DNA of 11,303 bases from JAAZBW01 sp035647855 (GTDB taxonomy: Bacteria; Actinomycetota; Actinomycetes; Actinomycetales; Actinomycetaceae). Below are positions 1 to 5,746 of the stretch, in pieces. The notes beneath the pieces were generated by a model. The model made no database searches. It had not been told where the DNA came from and saw only the letters and a program-made list of their open reading frames with translations. The DNA is taken from contig DASRMP010000004.1 of NCBI GenBank assembly GCA_035647855.1, forward strand, positions 1 through 11,303, written 5' to 3'. Made by a program: the position numbers and the translations under genes. The stretch's first letter is position 1; every line of letters begins with the position of its first letter.

Positions 1-1713
1 ACGTTCGTGGGCCGGCACGCGGAGTTGCGCCGCCTGCATGAGCAGGTGGCGTTGGGGCAGGTGGGAGTGGTGACCGCGCTGCACGGCCTGGGCGGGCTCG
101 GGAAGACCGAGTTGGCGGTGGCGTACGCGCACGCGTTCGCAGATCAGTATCGGGGTGGGGCGTGGTCGCTGGCCGCGGAGGGCAAGTCGGATCTGCTGGC
201 GCTGATCGGGGAACTCTCGGTGGTACCGGAGTTGGATTACACCCGGACGACGGCGGAGGAGAACGACCCGCATCTGGCCGGCCGCGCGGTGCTCGCTTAC
301 CTGACGAAGATGGCCACCACGGCTGCCGGTCCCGACGACGACGGCACCGGCGCTCACGCCCTCCTCATCTTGGACAACGTGGACGATCCGGGTCTGTTGT
401 CCGCGCGACAGCTGGCGGTCCTGCCGGCGGGAGATGCGGTGCGGGTGGCGGCAACCACCCGGCTGGGAGCGGACCAGTTGGCGGCGCGAGCGGCGTTGGC
501 ATTCGTGCCGGTGGATGCGCTCGCCCCTGACGACGCCGTCGAGTTGATCCGATGGCATCAGCCGCCCCGAGACTCCGAGGGTCGGTACCCCGATTTCGTC
601 TCCCGGGAGGAGGAATCCGCGGCCCGCGAGATCGTGGAGCTGCTGGCCGGGTTCACGCTCGCTGTTGAACAGGTGGCGGTCTTCCTGGGTCTGAACCCGG
701 ACGTGGCGCCGTCGAAGTACCTGGCCTGGTTGCGGACCGAAGGGCTCAGTCTCGCAGACCGTCACGCCACGGATTCGGTGCAGGACGCGATGCTGCATGA
801 GGAGGGACTGCTGTCCGTGGTGCTCGCGTCGCAACTCGGCACGGTGGACGAGGTCGGCCGGTTCGTGCTGCGCACGGCGGCGTGCCTGCCGCCGGAGGAG
901 ATCCCGTGGCCGTGGCTGGAAACGATTGCGCGTGCCGGGTTCCCTCACCTGAACGCGTCCGCATCGGGTCCGGATCCGTGGCTTGCGGTGCGGCGGCGGG
1001 TGGAGGGACTGCGGTTCCTGACACCGGGCGAGCACCCCGCCGCCGCCCGCATGCACCGAATGGTGGCTACTCACCTTCGCGCTGCCGACGACGGCGCGGT
1101 CGAAGCCGCCGTTGCCGGGCACGTCGCCGCGCGGGCGCGGGCGCTCAAGCGCGGGGAGCCCGCCGGTACCTGGGAGTGGGCGGCTGTCTCACATGCGGCG
1201 CTGCCGCTCGTGCGAGCGCACCCGGAGACCATCCCGGACATCGGGAACGCGGTCAGCAGGATTGCCAGCTATGTCGTGGATGGGTCAGTCGAGCAGCTGG
1301 CAGACCGCCTGCTGGCCCACCACAGGGACCTCGCCGCCGCCCAGCCCGGCAGCCTGGAAGCCGCCCGCGACGTGTCCGTCTCCCTCGACAACGTCGCACG
1401 CCTGCGCCGGGCCGGTGACCCGGCCGGAGCACTCACCCTGTACGAGGAGTCCCTCACCCTCCTCCGGGACCTCGCCGCCGCCCAGCCCGGCTCCATTCAG
1501 GCGCAGAGCGATCTCATAGTGAGCCTGTCCCAGCTCGCGTCACTGCTGGACGAGGCAGAAGCACGCTCGCCCTCCGCAGGAGCCCCCGCAGAGACGGCAG
1601 CGAAGTACTGGAAGAAAGCCTGCGCACTCATGCAATCCCTCGACGCCCGCGGCCACCTGCCACCTAGCTGGGACCGCCTTCTGCGAATCGCGTGCGAGAA
1701 GGCGGCCCAATGA
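1..1713 (+). CDS. STAND/NB-ARC ATPase with C-terminal TPR-like repeats, 5' end outside window
   Basis: A signal-transduction ATPase of the STAND class. Such proteins bind ATP, oligomerise on sensing a ligand and switch on an attached effector; many bacterial ones act in phage defence or regulation. Counting from the GTG at position 7: the Walker A loop is GLGGLGKTE at residues 27-35, Walker B is LLILDNVDD at 119-127, a sensor-like ATTR is at 149-152, and a GFTLAVEQ helix resembling the NB-ARC GLPLA motif is at 215-222. An MHR triplet at 349-351 sits where NB-ARC proteins carry MHD. Residues about 430-548 form degenerate TPR-like helical repeats. The frame stays open to base 1 and reads T-F-V-G-R, the usual FVGR lead-in to an NB-ARC domain. 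The GTG at 7 is therefore probably internal, and the start and any N-terminal effector lie upstream of the window. The fold assignment is firm; the biological role is inference. Confidence 0.85.
   Translation, partial: TFVGRHAELRRLHEQVALGQVGVVTALHGLGGLGKTELAVAYAHAFADQYRGGAWSLAAEGKSDLLALIGELSVVPELDYTRTTAEENDPHLAGRAVLAYLTKMATTAAGPDDDGTGAHALLILDNVDDPGLLSARQLAVLPAGDAVRVAATTRLGADQLAARAALAFVPVDALAPDDAVELIRWHQPPRDSEGRYPDFVSREEESAAREIVELLAGFTLAVEQVAVFLGLNPDVAPSKYLAWLRTEGLSLADRHATDSVQDAMLHEEGLLSVVLASQLGTVDEVGRFVLRTAACLPPEEIPWPWLETIARAGFPHLNASASGPDPWLAVRRRVEGLRFLTPGEHPAAARMHRMVATHLRAADDGAVEAAVAGHVAARARALKRGEPAGTWEWAAVSHAALPLVRAHPETIPDIGNAVSRIASYVVDGSVEQLADRLLAHHRDLAAAQPGSLEAARDVSVSLDNVARLRRAGDPAGALTLYEESLTLLRDLAAAQPGSIQAQSDLIVSLSQLASLLDEAEARSPSAGAPAETAAKYWKKACALMQSLDARGHLPPSWDRLLRIACEKAAQ
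1325..1491 (+). repeat. In-frame 26-bp direct repeat within the TPR-coding region
   Basis: The same 26 bases occur at 1325-1350 and 1466-1491, encoding RDLAAAQPGS in both copies (residues about 440-449 and 487-496). The offset of 141 bases is 47 codons, so the reading frame is kept. This marks the period of the helical repeats in the STAND protein. Identity at the nucleotide level, third positions included, points to recent duplication or gene conversion between repeat units. Confidence 0.85.
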
Positions 1714-1752
1714 GCAGCGAACAGGGACACAGCGCACGGCATCGGCTGCAGA

Positions 1753-1793
1753 AACCGGCCCGCCGCGACGTTCATCGTCTCTGACGGCCGGTT
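1753..1793 (+). terminator. Stem-loop after the STAND gene, possible terminator
   Basis: An 8-bp perfect stem (AACCGGCC at 1753-1760, GGCCGGTT at 1786-1793) encloses a second 4-bp stem (GACG 1767-1770, CGTC 1776-1779). It begins 40 bases past the STAND stop codon. No T-tract follows, so it is at best an atypical intrinsic terminator, which is not rare in high-GC actinobacteria. Confidence 0.4.
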
Positions 1794-1865
1794 CCACAAT
1801 CCCGAAGCACGGCAGTTCGGTGGTTACAGCCCCAGCGGGACCCAACCCCACCTACCACGTGAGTT

Positions 1866-1887
1866 CCAAGTCACATCTTGGTATTGT
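1866..1887 (+). promoter_or_regulatory. Candidate promoter and operator of the amphi-Trp gene
   Basis: A locally AT-rich patch in GC-rich DNA lies just upstream of the gene. TATTGT at 1882-1887 fits a TAnnnT -10 box and would place the transcript start near 1894, giving a leader of about 30 bases that includes the Shine-Dalgarno sequence. No good -35 is visible. The inverted repeat CCAAG-N6-CTTGG (1866-1881) abuts the -10 and is placed where an operator could act. Both calls are pattern-based only. Confidence 0.35.
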
Positions 1888-1910
1888 TGAATGGTCAATA
1901 AATACTCCCA

Positions 1911-1918
1911 AGGAAGGA
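1911..1918 (+). promoter_or_regulatory. Shine-Dalgarno site that decides the amphi-Trp start
   Basis: AGGAAGGA lies six bases before the ATG at 1925. The same frame is open back to a possible start at 1820, but nothing there resembles a ribosome binding site and the extra 35 residues look non-coding, so 1925 is chosen. Confidence 0.75.
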
Positions 1919-1924
1919 ATTCGC

Positions 1925-2218
1925 ATGGTTGGAAAAGTCCTCCTCAAGGCGAAATCAGCACTCACGCGCGACGAATTGGCCGACCTGCTCATCGGCCTCG
2001 CCGACAAGATCCAGAACGGCCGAGTCACCCTCAGTGACGGCGCCAACACAGTCGACATGCAACTCCCGGAGTCCCTCAAGGTCGACATCGAGGTCGAGGA
2101 CGACGTGAAGCCGGCCCGGATCAAGCGCCAACTCGAGATCGAGATCGAATGGCGCGTTGACGAAGCCGGTCAGCCCGCACTTGATCAGGGCGGATCGGCC
2201 GGTCTCACGATCTCCTGA
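1925..2218 (+). CDS. Amphi-Trp domain-containing small protein
   Basis: A 97-residue soluble acidic protein of the amphi-Trp family, a small domain of unknown function found mainly in actinobacteria and haloarchaea. It is recognised by its amphipathic strand ending in tryptophan: here RQLEIEIEWR at residues 68-77, with W76 in the expected place. Before it are a helix rich in Leu and charged residues (SALTRDELADLLIGLADKI, 11-29) and the strands RVTLSDG and TVDMQLPESLKVDIEVE. The C-terminal 20 residues are Gly/Ala/Ser-rich and probably disordered. There is no signal peptide or membrane segment. It has its own likely promoter and stands alone between the STAND gene and a stretch without intact genes. 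The molecular function is unknown and none is inferred. Confidence 0.8.
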   Translation: MVGKVLLKAKSALTRDELADLLIGLADKIQNGRVTLSDGANTVDMQLPESLKVDIEVEDDVKPARIKRQLEIEIEWRVDEAGQPALDQGGSAGLTIS

Positions 2219-2287
2219 GCAACCAAATCCACCCACACAGCTGGGCCGCGTCCACGTGCCAGTGCCCATCGTGGACCTGGCCGATCA

Positions 2288-2328
2288 CGTCAGCCGAACA
2301 CGCGCGCCGACGTGGTCTTCGGCTGACG
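2288..2328. terminator. Stem-loop downstream of the amphi-Trp gene
   Basis: Perfect 11-bp arms CGTCAGCCGAA (2288-2298) and TTCGGCTGACG (2318-2328), extended inside by CACG (2299-2302) pairing with CGTG (2311-2314). It starts 70 bases after the amphi-Trp stop codon. No T-run follows on either strand, so intrinsic termination is only a possibility; transcript protection or an unrelated repeat are alternatives. Confidence 0.45.
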
Positions 2329-2467
2329 CGTATCCAGCCTGAACGGGCAGTCGACGTACTGTTTGTCTTCGCGTTTCCCGGCAGCTACTGCCCGACTGCC
2401 GGCTCCCTCATCGGTGCCCTGCACCCGCGCCAGACTGTCGGTCGGGCGTCTCGCCAGACCACCGGCG

Positions 2468-2723
2468 GTCGACCTGCGCGAGTTCTCCTCATGCTGGATA
2501 TCGGAAGCGGTCGACAACTCCCGGTCGGGCATGATCGGTCAGCTGCTTCTACACACCCGAGTATGTCCGATCGGAGGTATGCAAGGAAGAGTTCAACATC
2601 TCGTTGGTGCGTCAGCGCGAGGCCGGCACCATGCTGTTCCCCGTCTTCCCACGTCCAGCGCAGTTGCCGGCACACATGAGAATGGTCCAGTGGTTCGACG
2701 CACGCGAGAACGATGCGGCGACC
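2468..2723 (+). pseudogene. Frameshifted remnant of a TIR-domain gene
   Basis: The frame through 2535-2723 reads VSCFYTPEYVRSEVCKEE, then FNISLVRQREAGTMLFPVF, then LPAHMRMVQWFDARENDA. This resembles the C-terminal half of a bacterial TIR domain: the SPxYxxSxxCxEEF block carrying the conserved glutamate of TIR NADases, a hydrophobic LFPV strand, and an LPxxMRxVQ-[W/Y]-x-D-x-R-E-x-D tail. The frame has a stop at 2532. In the next frame, 2468-2530 reads VDLREFSSCWISEAVDNSRSG, which fits the preceding TIR helix (WI-x-AV-x-x-SR), so one frameshift near 2531-2537 would join them. The N-terminal strand of the domain is not visible and no start codon or ribosome binding site is evident. TIR domains are common effectors fused to STAND ATPases such as the one at 1-1713. 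The call rests on motif recall without an alignment. Confidence 0.5.
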
Positions 2724-2772
2724 TCCCGGGGCGTAAGCCTTTCAGATGCACACAAGCACTGCGGCGAATCCC

Positions 2773-2967
2773 CGCACCGCCCTCGAAGCCTCTTCACGCG
2801 CACGATCGTCACCTGAGGGCGGGCGTTCGTCACCGCACGGCACGCGATCACCCGCTCCGGAGACGCAAAATGCATGCTTGAAGCGGATTTCGGCCGCTGA
2901 AGCGTGCATTTTGGGTCCCCGGAGCGGGCTGTGGAAGCTCGCACCACCCTCGAAGCCACTTCGCGAG
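2773..2967. repeat. Diverged direct repeats flanking a palindrome
   Basis: The 28 bases at 2773-2800 recur at 2940-2967 with 24 of 28 identical (shared core CCCTCGAAGCC), offset by 167 bases. Between them sits the large palindrome at 2851-2928. The arrangement (direct repeat, palindrome, direct repeat) suggests a repeated intergenic element or the scar of a small mobile unit rather than chance. Confidence 0.6.
2851..2928. repeat. Large imperfect palindrome with 29-bp arms
   Basis: Arms at 2851-2879 and 2900-2928 match in 26 of 29 positions when one is reverse-complemented, beginning CCCGCTCCGG on the left and ending CCGGAGCGGG on the right, with an AT-rich CAAAATGCA core. The central 20 bases contain a further 5-bp stem (AGCGG 2882-2886, CCGCT 2894-2898) with a 7-base loop. 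One arm mismatch (2875/2904) is a G-U wobble on the plus-strand RNA. The whole would fold into a single long hairpin. It lies in non-coding DNA 110 bases before the HhH-GPD gene. It could be a REP-like intergenic palindrome, a protein-binding site or a terminator-like element. Confidence 0.85.
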
Positions 2968-3020
2968 CGCTCGGATCGAGTCCGAGGTCCCGACCTCCCA
3001 ACCTGCCCGCTCCGCACCCC

Positions 3021-3037
3021 GGTGGCAGTATTGCCGC
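3021..3037 (+). promoter_or_regulatory. Possible leaderless promoter for the HhH-GPD gene
   Basis: CAGTAT at 3026-3031 ends six bases before the ATG at 3038, the spacing expected when transcription begins at the start codon itself. No Shine-Dalgarno sequence lies at normal distance; GGTGG at 3021-3025 is 12 bases away. Leaderless transcripts are common in actinobacteria. Evidence is weak, as one -10-like hexamer can occur by chance. Confidence 0.3.
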
Positions 3038-3613
3038 ATGTACCTCTCCGGTGATCCCGATGCCGACCGACTCCTCGCCGAGGACGACCTCGCGCTCCTG
3101 ATCGGCATGCTCCTCGACCAGCAGGTTCCCATGGAGACCGCCTTCGCGGGACCGGCGAAGATCCGGGACCGCCTGGGCGCGTTCGACGCCGCCGCGATCG
3201 CAGCCACAGAGATGCCCGCCCTCATCGAGGTGTTCCAGCAGTCACCGGCAGTGCACCGGTTTCCGAAGTCGATGGCCGAGCGGACTCAGCAACTGTGCGA
3301 GGCCGTGGTCGGCAGCTGGGACGGGGACGCCTCAGCGATCTGGACCCGCGGAGAGCCGGACGGCAAGGAGGTTCTGGGCCGCTTGGTCGCATTGCCCGGC
3401 TTCGGCGCGCAGAAGGCGAGGATCTTTCTCGCGATGCTGGGCAAGCAGCGCGAACTCGAGATCCCCGGCTGGCGCGAGGCGTCGGCGCCCTATGGCGAAC
3501 CGGATTCCTTCCTCTCCGCCGCCGACATCGTTGACGCCCACAGCCTCGCCCGTGTGCGCGAGAACAAGCGCGCCGCGAAGGCCGCCGCGCGGGAGATCCG
3601 AGACCGTAGGTAA
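3038..3613 (+). CDS. HhH-GPD-type base excision DNA repair protein
   Basis: A 191-residue cytoplasmic protein of the actinobacterial HhH-GPD family related to AlkA/EndoIII DNA glycosylases, which remove damaged bases from DNA. The N-terminus has the family hallmark LLIGMLLDQQVPMETAFAGP at residues 20-39. The helix-hairpin-helix that holds the DNA backbone is GRLVALPGFGAQKARIFLAM at 114-133, and Asp163 in SAADIVDAHSL (160-170) lies roughly where the glycosylase Asp is expected after the hairpin. There is no catalytic Lys in the hairpin, which suggests a monofunctional enzyme, and there are no C-terminal Cys residues for a [4Fe-4S] cluster. Length is normal for this short family. The ATG at 3038 is kept because the conserved MYLSGDPDADRLL start of the family is present. 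The substrate lesion is unknown. Confidence 0.85.
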   Translation: MYLSGDPDADRLLAEDDLALLIGMLLDQQVPMETAFAGPAKIRDRLGAFDAAAIAATEMPALIEVFQQSPAVHRFPKSMAERTQQLCEAVVGSWDGDASAIWTRGEPDGKEVLGRLVALPGFGAQKARIFLAMLGKQRELEIPGWREASAPYGEPDSFLSAADIVDAHSLARVRENKRAAKAAAREIRDRR

Positions 3614-3627
3614 GGCTCCGAGCCGAT

Positions 3628-3649
3628 GGTTAGGGTCCTGCGGCTAACC
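3628..3649. terminator. Short stem-loop between convergent genes
   Basis: GGTTAG (3628-3633) pairs with CTAACC (3644-3649) in the 127-base gap between the convergent HhH-GPD and GH15 genes. Just before it is a small palindrome, GGCTC-C-GAGCC (3614-3624). There is no T-tract, so bidirectional termination is only suggested by position. The gap also contains the exact direct repeat ATCCCGGCCG at 3679-3688 and 3721-3730. Confidence 0.3.
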
Positions 3650-3740
3650 TTCAGCTCCCAACCTCACCCAAGCGCCGGATCCCGGCCGCCGCGGAGCCTG
3701 GGACACCCCTCTCGGCCCGAATCCCGGCCGCAATCGAACC

Positions 3741-5537
3741 TCAGCGCGGCCGCTTGCCCACCCCGGCGAGAGCATCTGCGGCGCGCACCAAAGCCAGATG
3801 CGAGAGGGCCTGCGGAAAGTTGCCGGCCTGCCGCCGCGCCGCGGTGTCGTACTCCTCGGAAAGCAGACCGAGATCATTCGCGCACGAGCGCAGCCGGCGC
3901 ATCAACTCCCGGGCATCATCAAGGCGGCCCGAGGAGGCGTACTGCTCCACGAGCCAGAACGAGCACGCCAGGAACGGATGCTCATGCCCGGGAAGCCCGT
4001 CAACACCTGTGTCCGTGCGGTAGCGGAGAACGAGTCCGTCCCGCATCAACGTCTCCTCTATCTGCTTCACGGTGGCGAGCATCCGCGGGTCATCAGCTGC
4101 GCAGAACCCCACCTGTGGCAGGAGCAGGAGGGAGGCATCCACGTCGTCGGTGCCGTAGTGCTGCGTGAAGTGCCCGTTCGTAACCCCGTGCGCATCGACC
4201 TCCTCACGCGCCCGACGGCGCAACTCCCGCCACTTCTCCACCGGACCCTCCAGCCCGTACTCCTCGACGGCGCGGACACCCCGGTCGAACGTGGCCCACA
4301 TCATGACCCTAGAGTGCGTGAACTGGCGCGGCTCGCCGCGGACTTCCCACATACCGTTGTCCGGCCGGTCGAACTGCTCCGCCGCGTACTCCACCAGATG
4401 AACCTCCAATGGCCACGAGAATTCCGATTCGGTAAGCCCCGCCTCGTGTGCAGCGGACAGCGTGACCAGCACTTCTCCCACCACATCCGCCTGGTACTGG
4501 AGGGAGGCCTCGTTCCCGATCCGCACGGGCTGCGATCCCGCGTAGCCGGCCAGATGCGGCAGTTCCTGTTCGAACAGGTTCCGTTCTCCGGCCAGGCCAT
4601 ACATGATCTGCAAGTCCGCAGGATCACCGGCAACGGCGCGCAGGAGCCAGGTGCGCCAGTCGTCGGCGAGTTGGATGAACCCGTGGGCCAGCAGCGCCTC
4701 CAACGTCAGGGCCGCGTCCCGGAGCCAGACGAATCGGTAGTCCCAGTTGCGTCTCCCCCCGAAATCCTCGGGCAGCGACGTGGTGGCCGCGGCCGCGATC
4801 CCGCCGGTGTCGTGGTTGGTGAGCGCCCGCAGCACAAGCAGCGATCGCACGACTTCACGCCCATGCGGGCCGTCGTGCTCGATCCGGTCCGCCCAGGTCT
4901 GCCACCACTCCCGGGTCTCTTTCAGCGCCCGTTCCACGCGCAGCGGTCCCGGGACAGGGCGGAACGAGGGGAACCACGTCAGTGCCAAATCCACGGACTG
5001 CCCGCGTGAAACATCGAACCGCGCCGCGTGCCTGTGACCATCGGCGTGCAGCCGGAGGCCACGGAACACGAGGGCGTCCGGCCCCGCCATCGCCACCAAC
5101 TCCGGGGACCCAGGCGTGCCGGTCTGCCGCACCCACGGCAGCGCGCGTGCATAGTCGAAGCGGATGCGCAGGTCCACCTCGAACTCGACTGTCCCAGTTA
5201 TCCCAACAACCCGCCGGATGATGTCGGTCCGGTCGATCGCCACGTGCGGCTCCCGTCCGACCGGCATGAAGTCACGCACCTCCGCCACGCCCGTCGTCGT
5301 CTCCCATCGGGTGACGAGGATGAAGGTGTCGCCGTCGTAGCGCCGTGACACAGCAGCGTCCGGGTCAACAGGCCGCAGGTGCCAGCTACCGTCGTCGACG
5401 TCACCGAGCAGCGCCGCGAACACCGACGGCGAATCCAACCGCGGCAGGCAGAGCCAGTCGATGCGGCCGTCCCGGGAGATGAGCGCGGCCGTGCGGCAGT
5501 TGCTCAGCAATGCGTAGTCCTGGATCGGGGTCGCCAT
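3741..5537 (-). CDS. Glycoside hydrolase family 15 protein (trehalase/glucoamylase-like)
   Basis: A 598-residue cytoplasmic enzyme of the GH15 family, inverting hydrolases that release glucose from alpha-linked glucans or trehalose. The N-terminal beta-sandwich begins with the family signature PIQDYALLSNCRTAALI (4-20) and RIDWLCLPRLDSPSVFAALL (25-44). The catalytic (alpha/alpha)6 barrel follows from about residue 225, with RNWDYRFVWLRDAAL (263-277), QYQADVVGEVL (348-358), WEVRGEPRQFTHSRVM (397-412) carrying likely general acid Glu398, and LLSEEYDTAARRQAGNFPQALSHLAL (558-583, quoted only by its ends as LLSEEYD and GNFPQALSH) carrying the likely general base Glu561 or Glu562. No signal peptide is present. 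The start at 5537 is chosen because the family begins at PIQDYALLSN; an upstream in-frame start at 5591 adds 18 atypical residues. GGGTGG just upstream is a poor ribosome site. Actinobacterial relatives with this layout are often trehalases, but the substrate cannot be read from sequence. Confidence 0.88.
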   Translation of the reverse strand: MATPIQDYALLSNCRTAALISRDGRIDWLCLPRLDSPSVFAALLGDVDDGSWHLRPVDPDAAVSRRYDGDTFILVTRWETTTGVAEVRDFMPVGREPHVAIDRTDIIRRVVGITGTVEFEVDLRIRFDYARALPWVRQTGTPGSPELVAMAGPDALVFRGLRLHADGHRHAARFDVSRGQSVDLALTWFPSFRPVPGPLRVERALKETREWWQTWADRIEHDGPHGREVVRSLLVLRALTNHDTGGIAAAATTSLPEDFGGRRNWDYRFVWLRDAALTLEALLAHGFIQLADDWRTWLLRAVAGDPADLQIMYGLAGERNLFEQELPHLAGYAGSQPVRIGNEASLQYQADVVGEVLVTLSAAHEAGLTESEFSWPLEVHLVEYAAEQFDRPDNGMWEVRGEPRQFTHSRVMMWATFDRGVRAVEEYGLEGPVEKWRELRRRAREEVDAHGVTNGHFTQHYGTDDVDASLLLLPQVGFCAADDPRMLATVKQIEETLMRDGLVLRYRTDTGVDGLPGHEHPFLACSFWLVEQYASSGRLDDARELMRRLRSCANDLGLLSEEYDTAARRQAGNFPQALSHLALVRAADALAGVGKRPR

Positions 5538-5677
5538 CCACCCAAGATGGCACCGGCGCAGCCATTGCGCCACAGGCCCCCGCGCCCACACGGACGCTCG
5601 CCCCGCGCCACCACGACGCCGCGGCCTCCCCGCATGTGAACGCCCGCAGTGCGACCCGCGACACCGTGCAACCAGCG

Positions 5678-5715
5678 CCGATCCGCCGATCGGAACGCCT
5701 TACGAGCACTACTGT
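5678..5715 (+). promoter_or_regulatory. Candidate promoter and operator upstream of alanine dehydrogenase
   Basis: TACTGT at 5710-5715 fits a TAnnnT -10 box about 31 bases before the start codon. Upstream, CCGATC-CGCC-GATCGG at 5678-5693 is a perfect 6-bp inverted repeat overlapping the expected -35 position, which lacks a good consensus. That combination is typical of an activator-dependent promoter, and ald genes are often controlled by a regulator that responds to alanine, but no regulator gene is in the window. Confidence 0.35.
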
Positions 5716-5735
5716 GAGGTGAGCAAAAAGCCAGC

Positions 5736-5743
5736 AAGGAGGG
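5736..5743 (+). promoter_or_regulatory. Strong Shine-Dalgarno site of ald
   Basis: AAGGAGGG lies three bases before the ATG at 5747 when counted from its last G; the core AAGGAGG gives a four-base spacing. It confirms the start of the alanine dehydrogenase. Confidence 0.8.
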
Positions 5744-5746
5744 CAC

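Larger units (their letters stand above)
2219..3037. other. 819-base stretch without an intact gene
   Basis: No open frame here has a ribosome binding site together with a protein-like sequence over its full length. The stretch holds a hairpin at 2288-2328, a frameshifted TIR-domain remnant at about 2468-2723, and a composite palindrome with direct repeats at 2773-2967. The rest of the overlapping frames read as Arg/Pro/Ser-rich shadow translations. This looks like decayed accessory DNA. Confidence 0.6.

Noticed and set aside
2363..2881. 172-residue plus-strand open frame in the gene-poor stretch as an intact gene
   Set aside because: Only a short part (about 2468-2530) looks protein-like, and that continues in another frame. 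The rest is Arg/Pro-rich and it runs through the palindrome.
2773..2967. CRISPR-like array
   Set aside because: There are only two diverged direct repeats, 139 bases apart, with a palindrome between them, and no cas genes.
2612..3001. Minus-strand open frames of 129 and 91 residues over the palindrome
   Set aside because: The translations follow the inverted repeat and have no start signals or conserved motifs.
3679..3730. Exact 10-bp direct repeat ATCCCGGCCG as an attachment site
   Set aside because: It is short and GC-rich, encloses only 32 bases, and no integrase or tRNA is nearby.
3798..5009. 403-residue open frame on the plus strand opposite GH15
   Set aside because: It mirrors the GH15 coding strand, is rich in Arg/Pro/His/Gln, shows no family motif, and the opposite strand carries catalytic motifs throughout.
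5538..5591. 18-residue N-terminal extension of GH15
   Set aside because: The sequence MWARGPVAQWLRRCHLGW precedes the conserved family start PIQDYALLSN and does not fit the family or a signal peptide.
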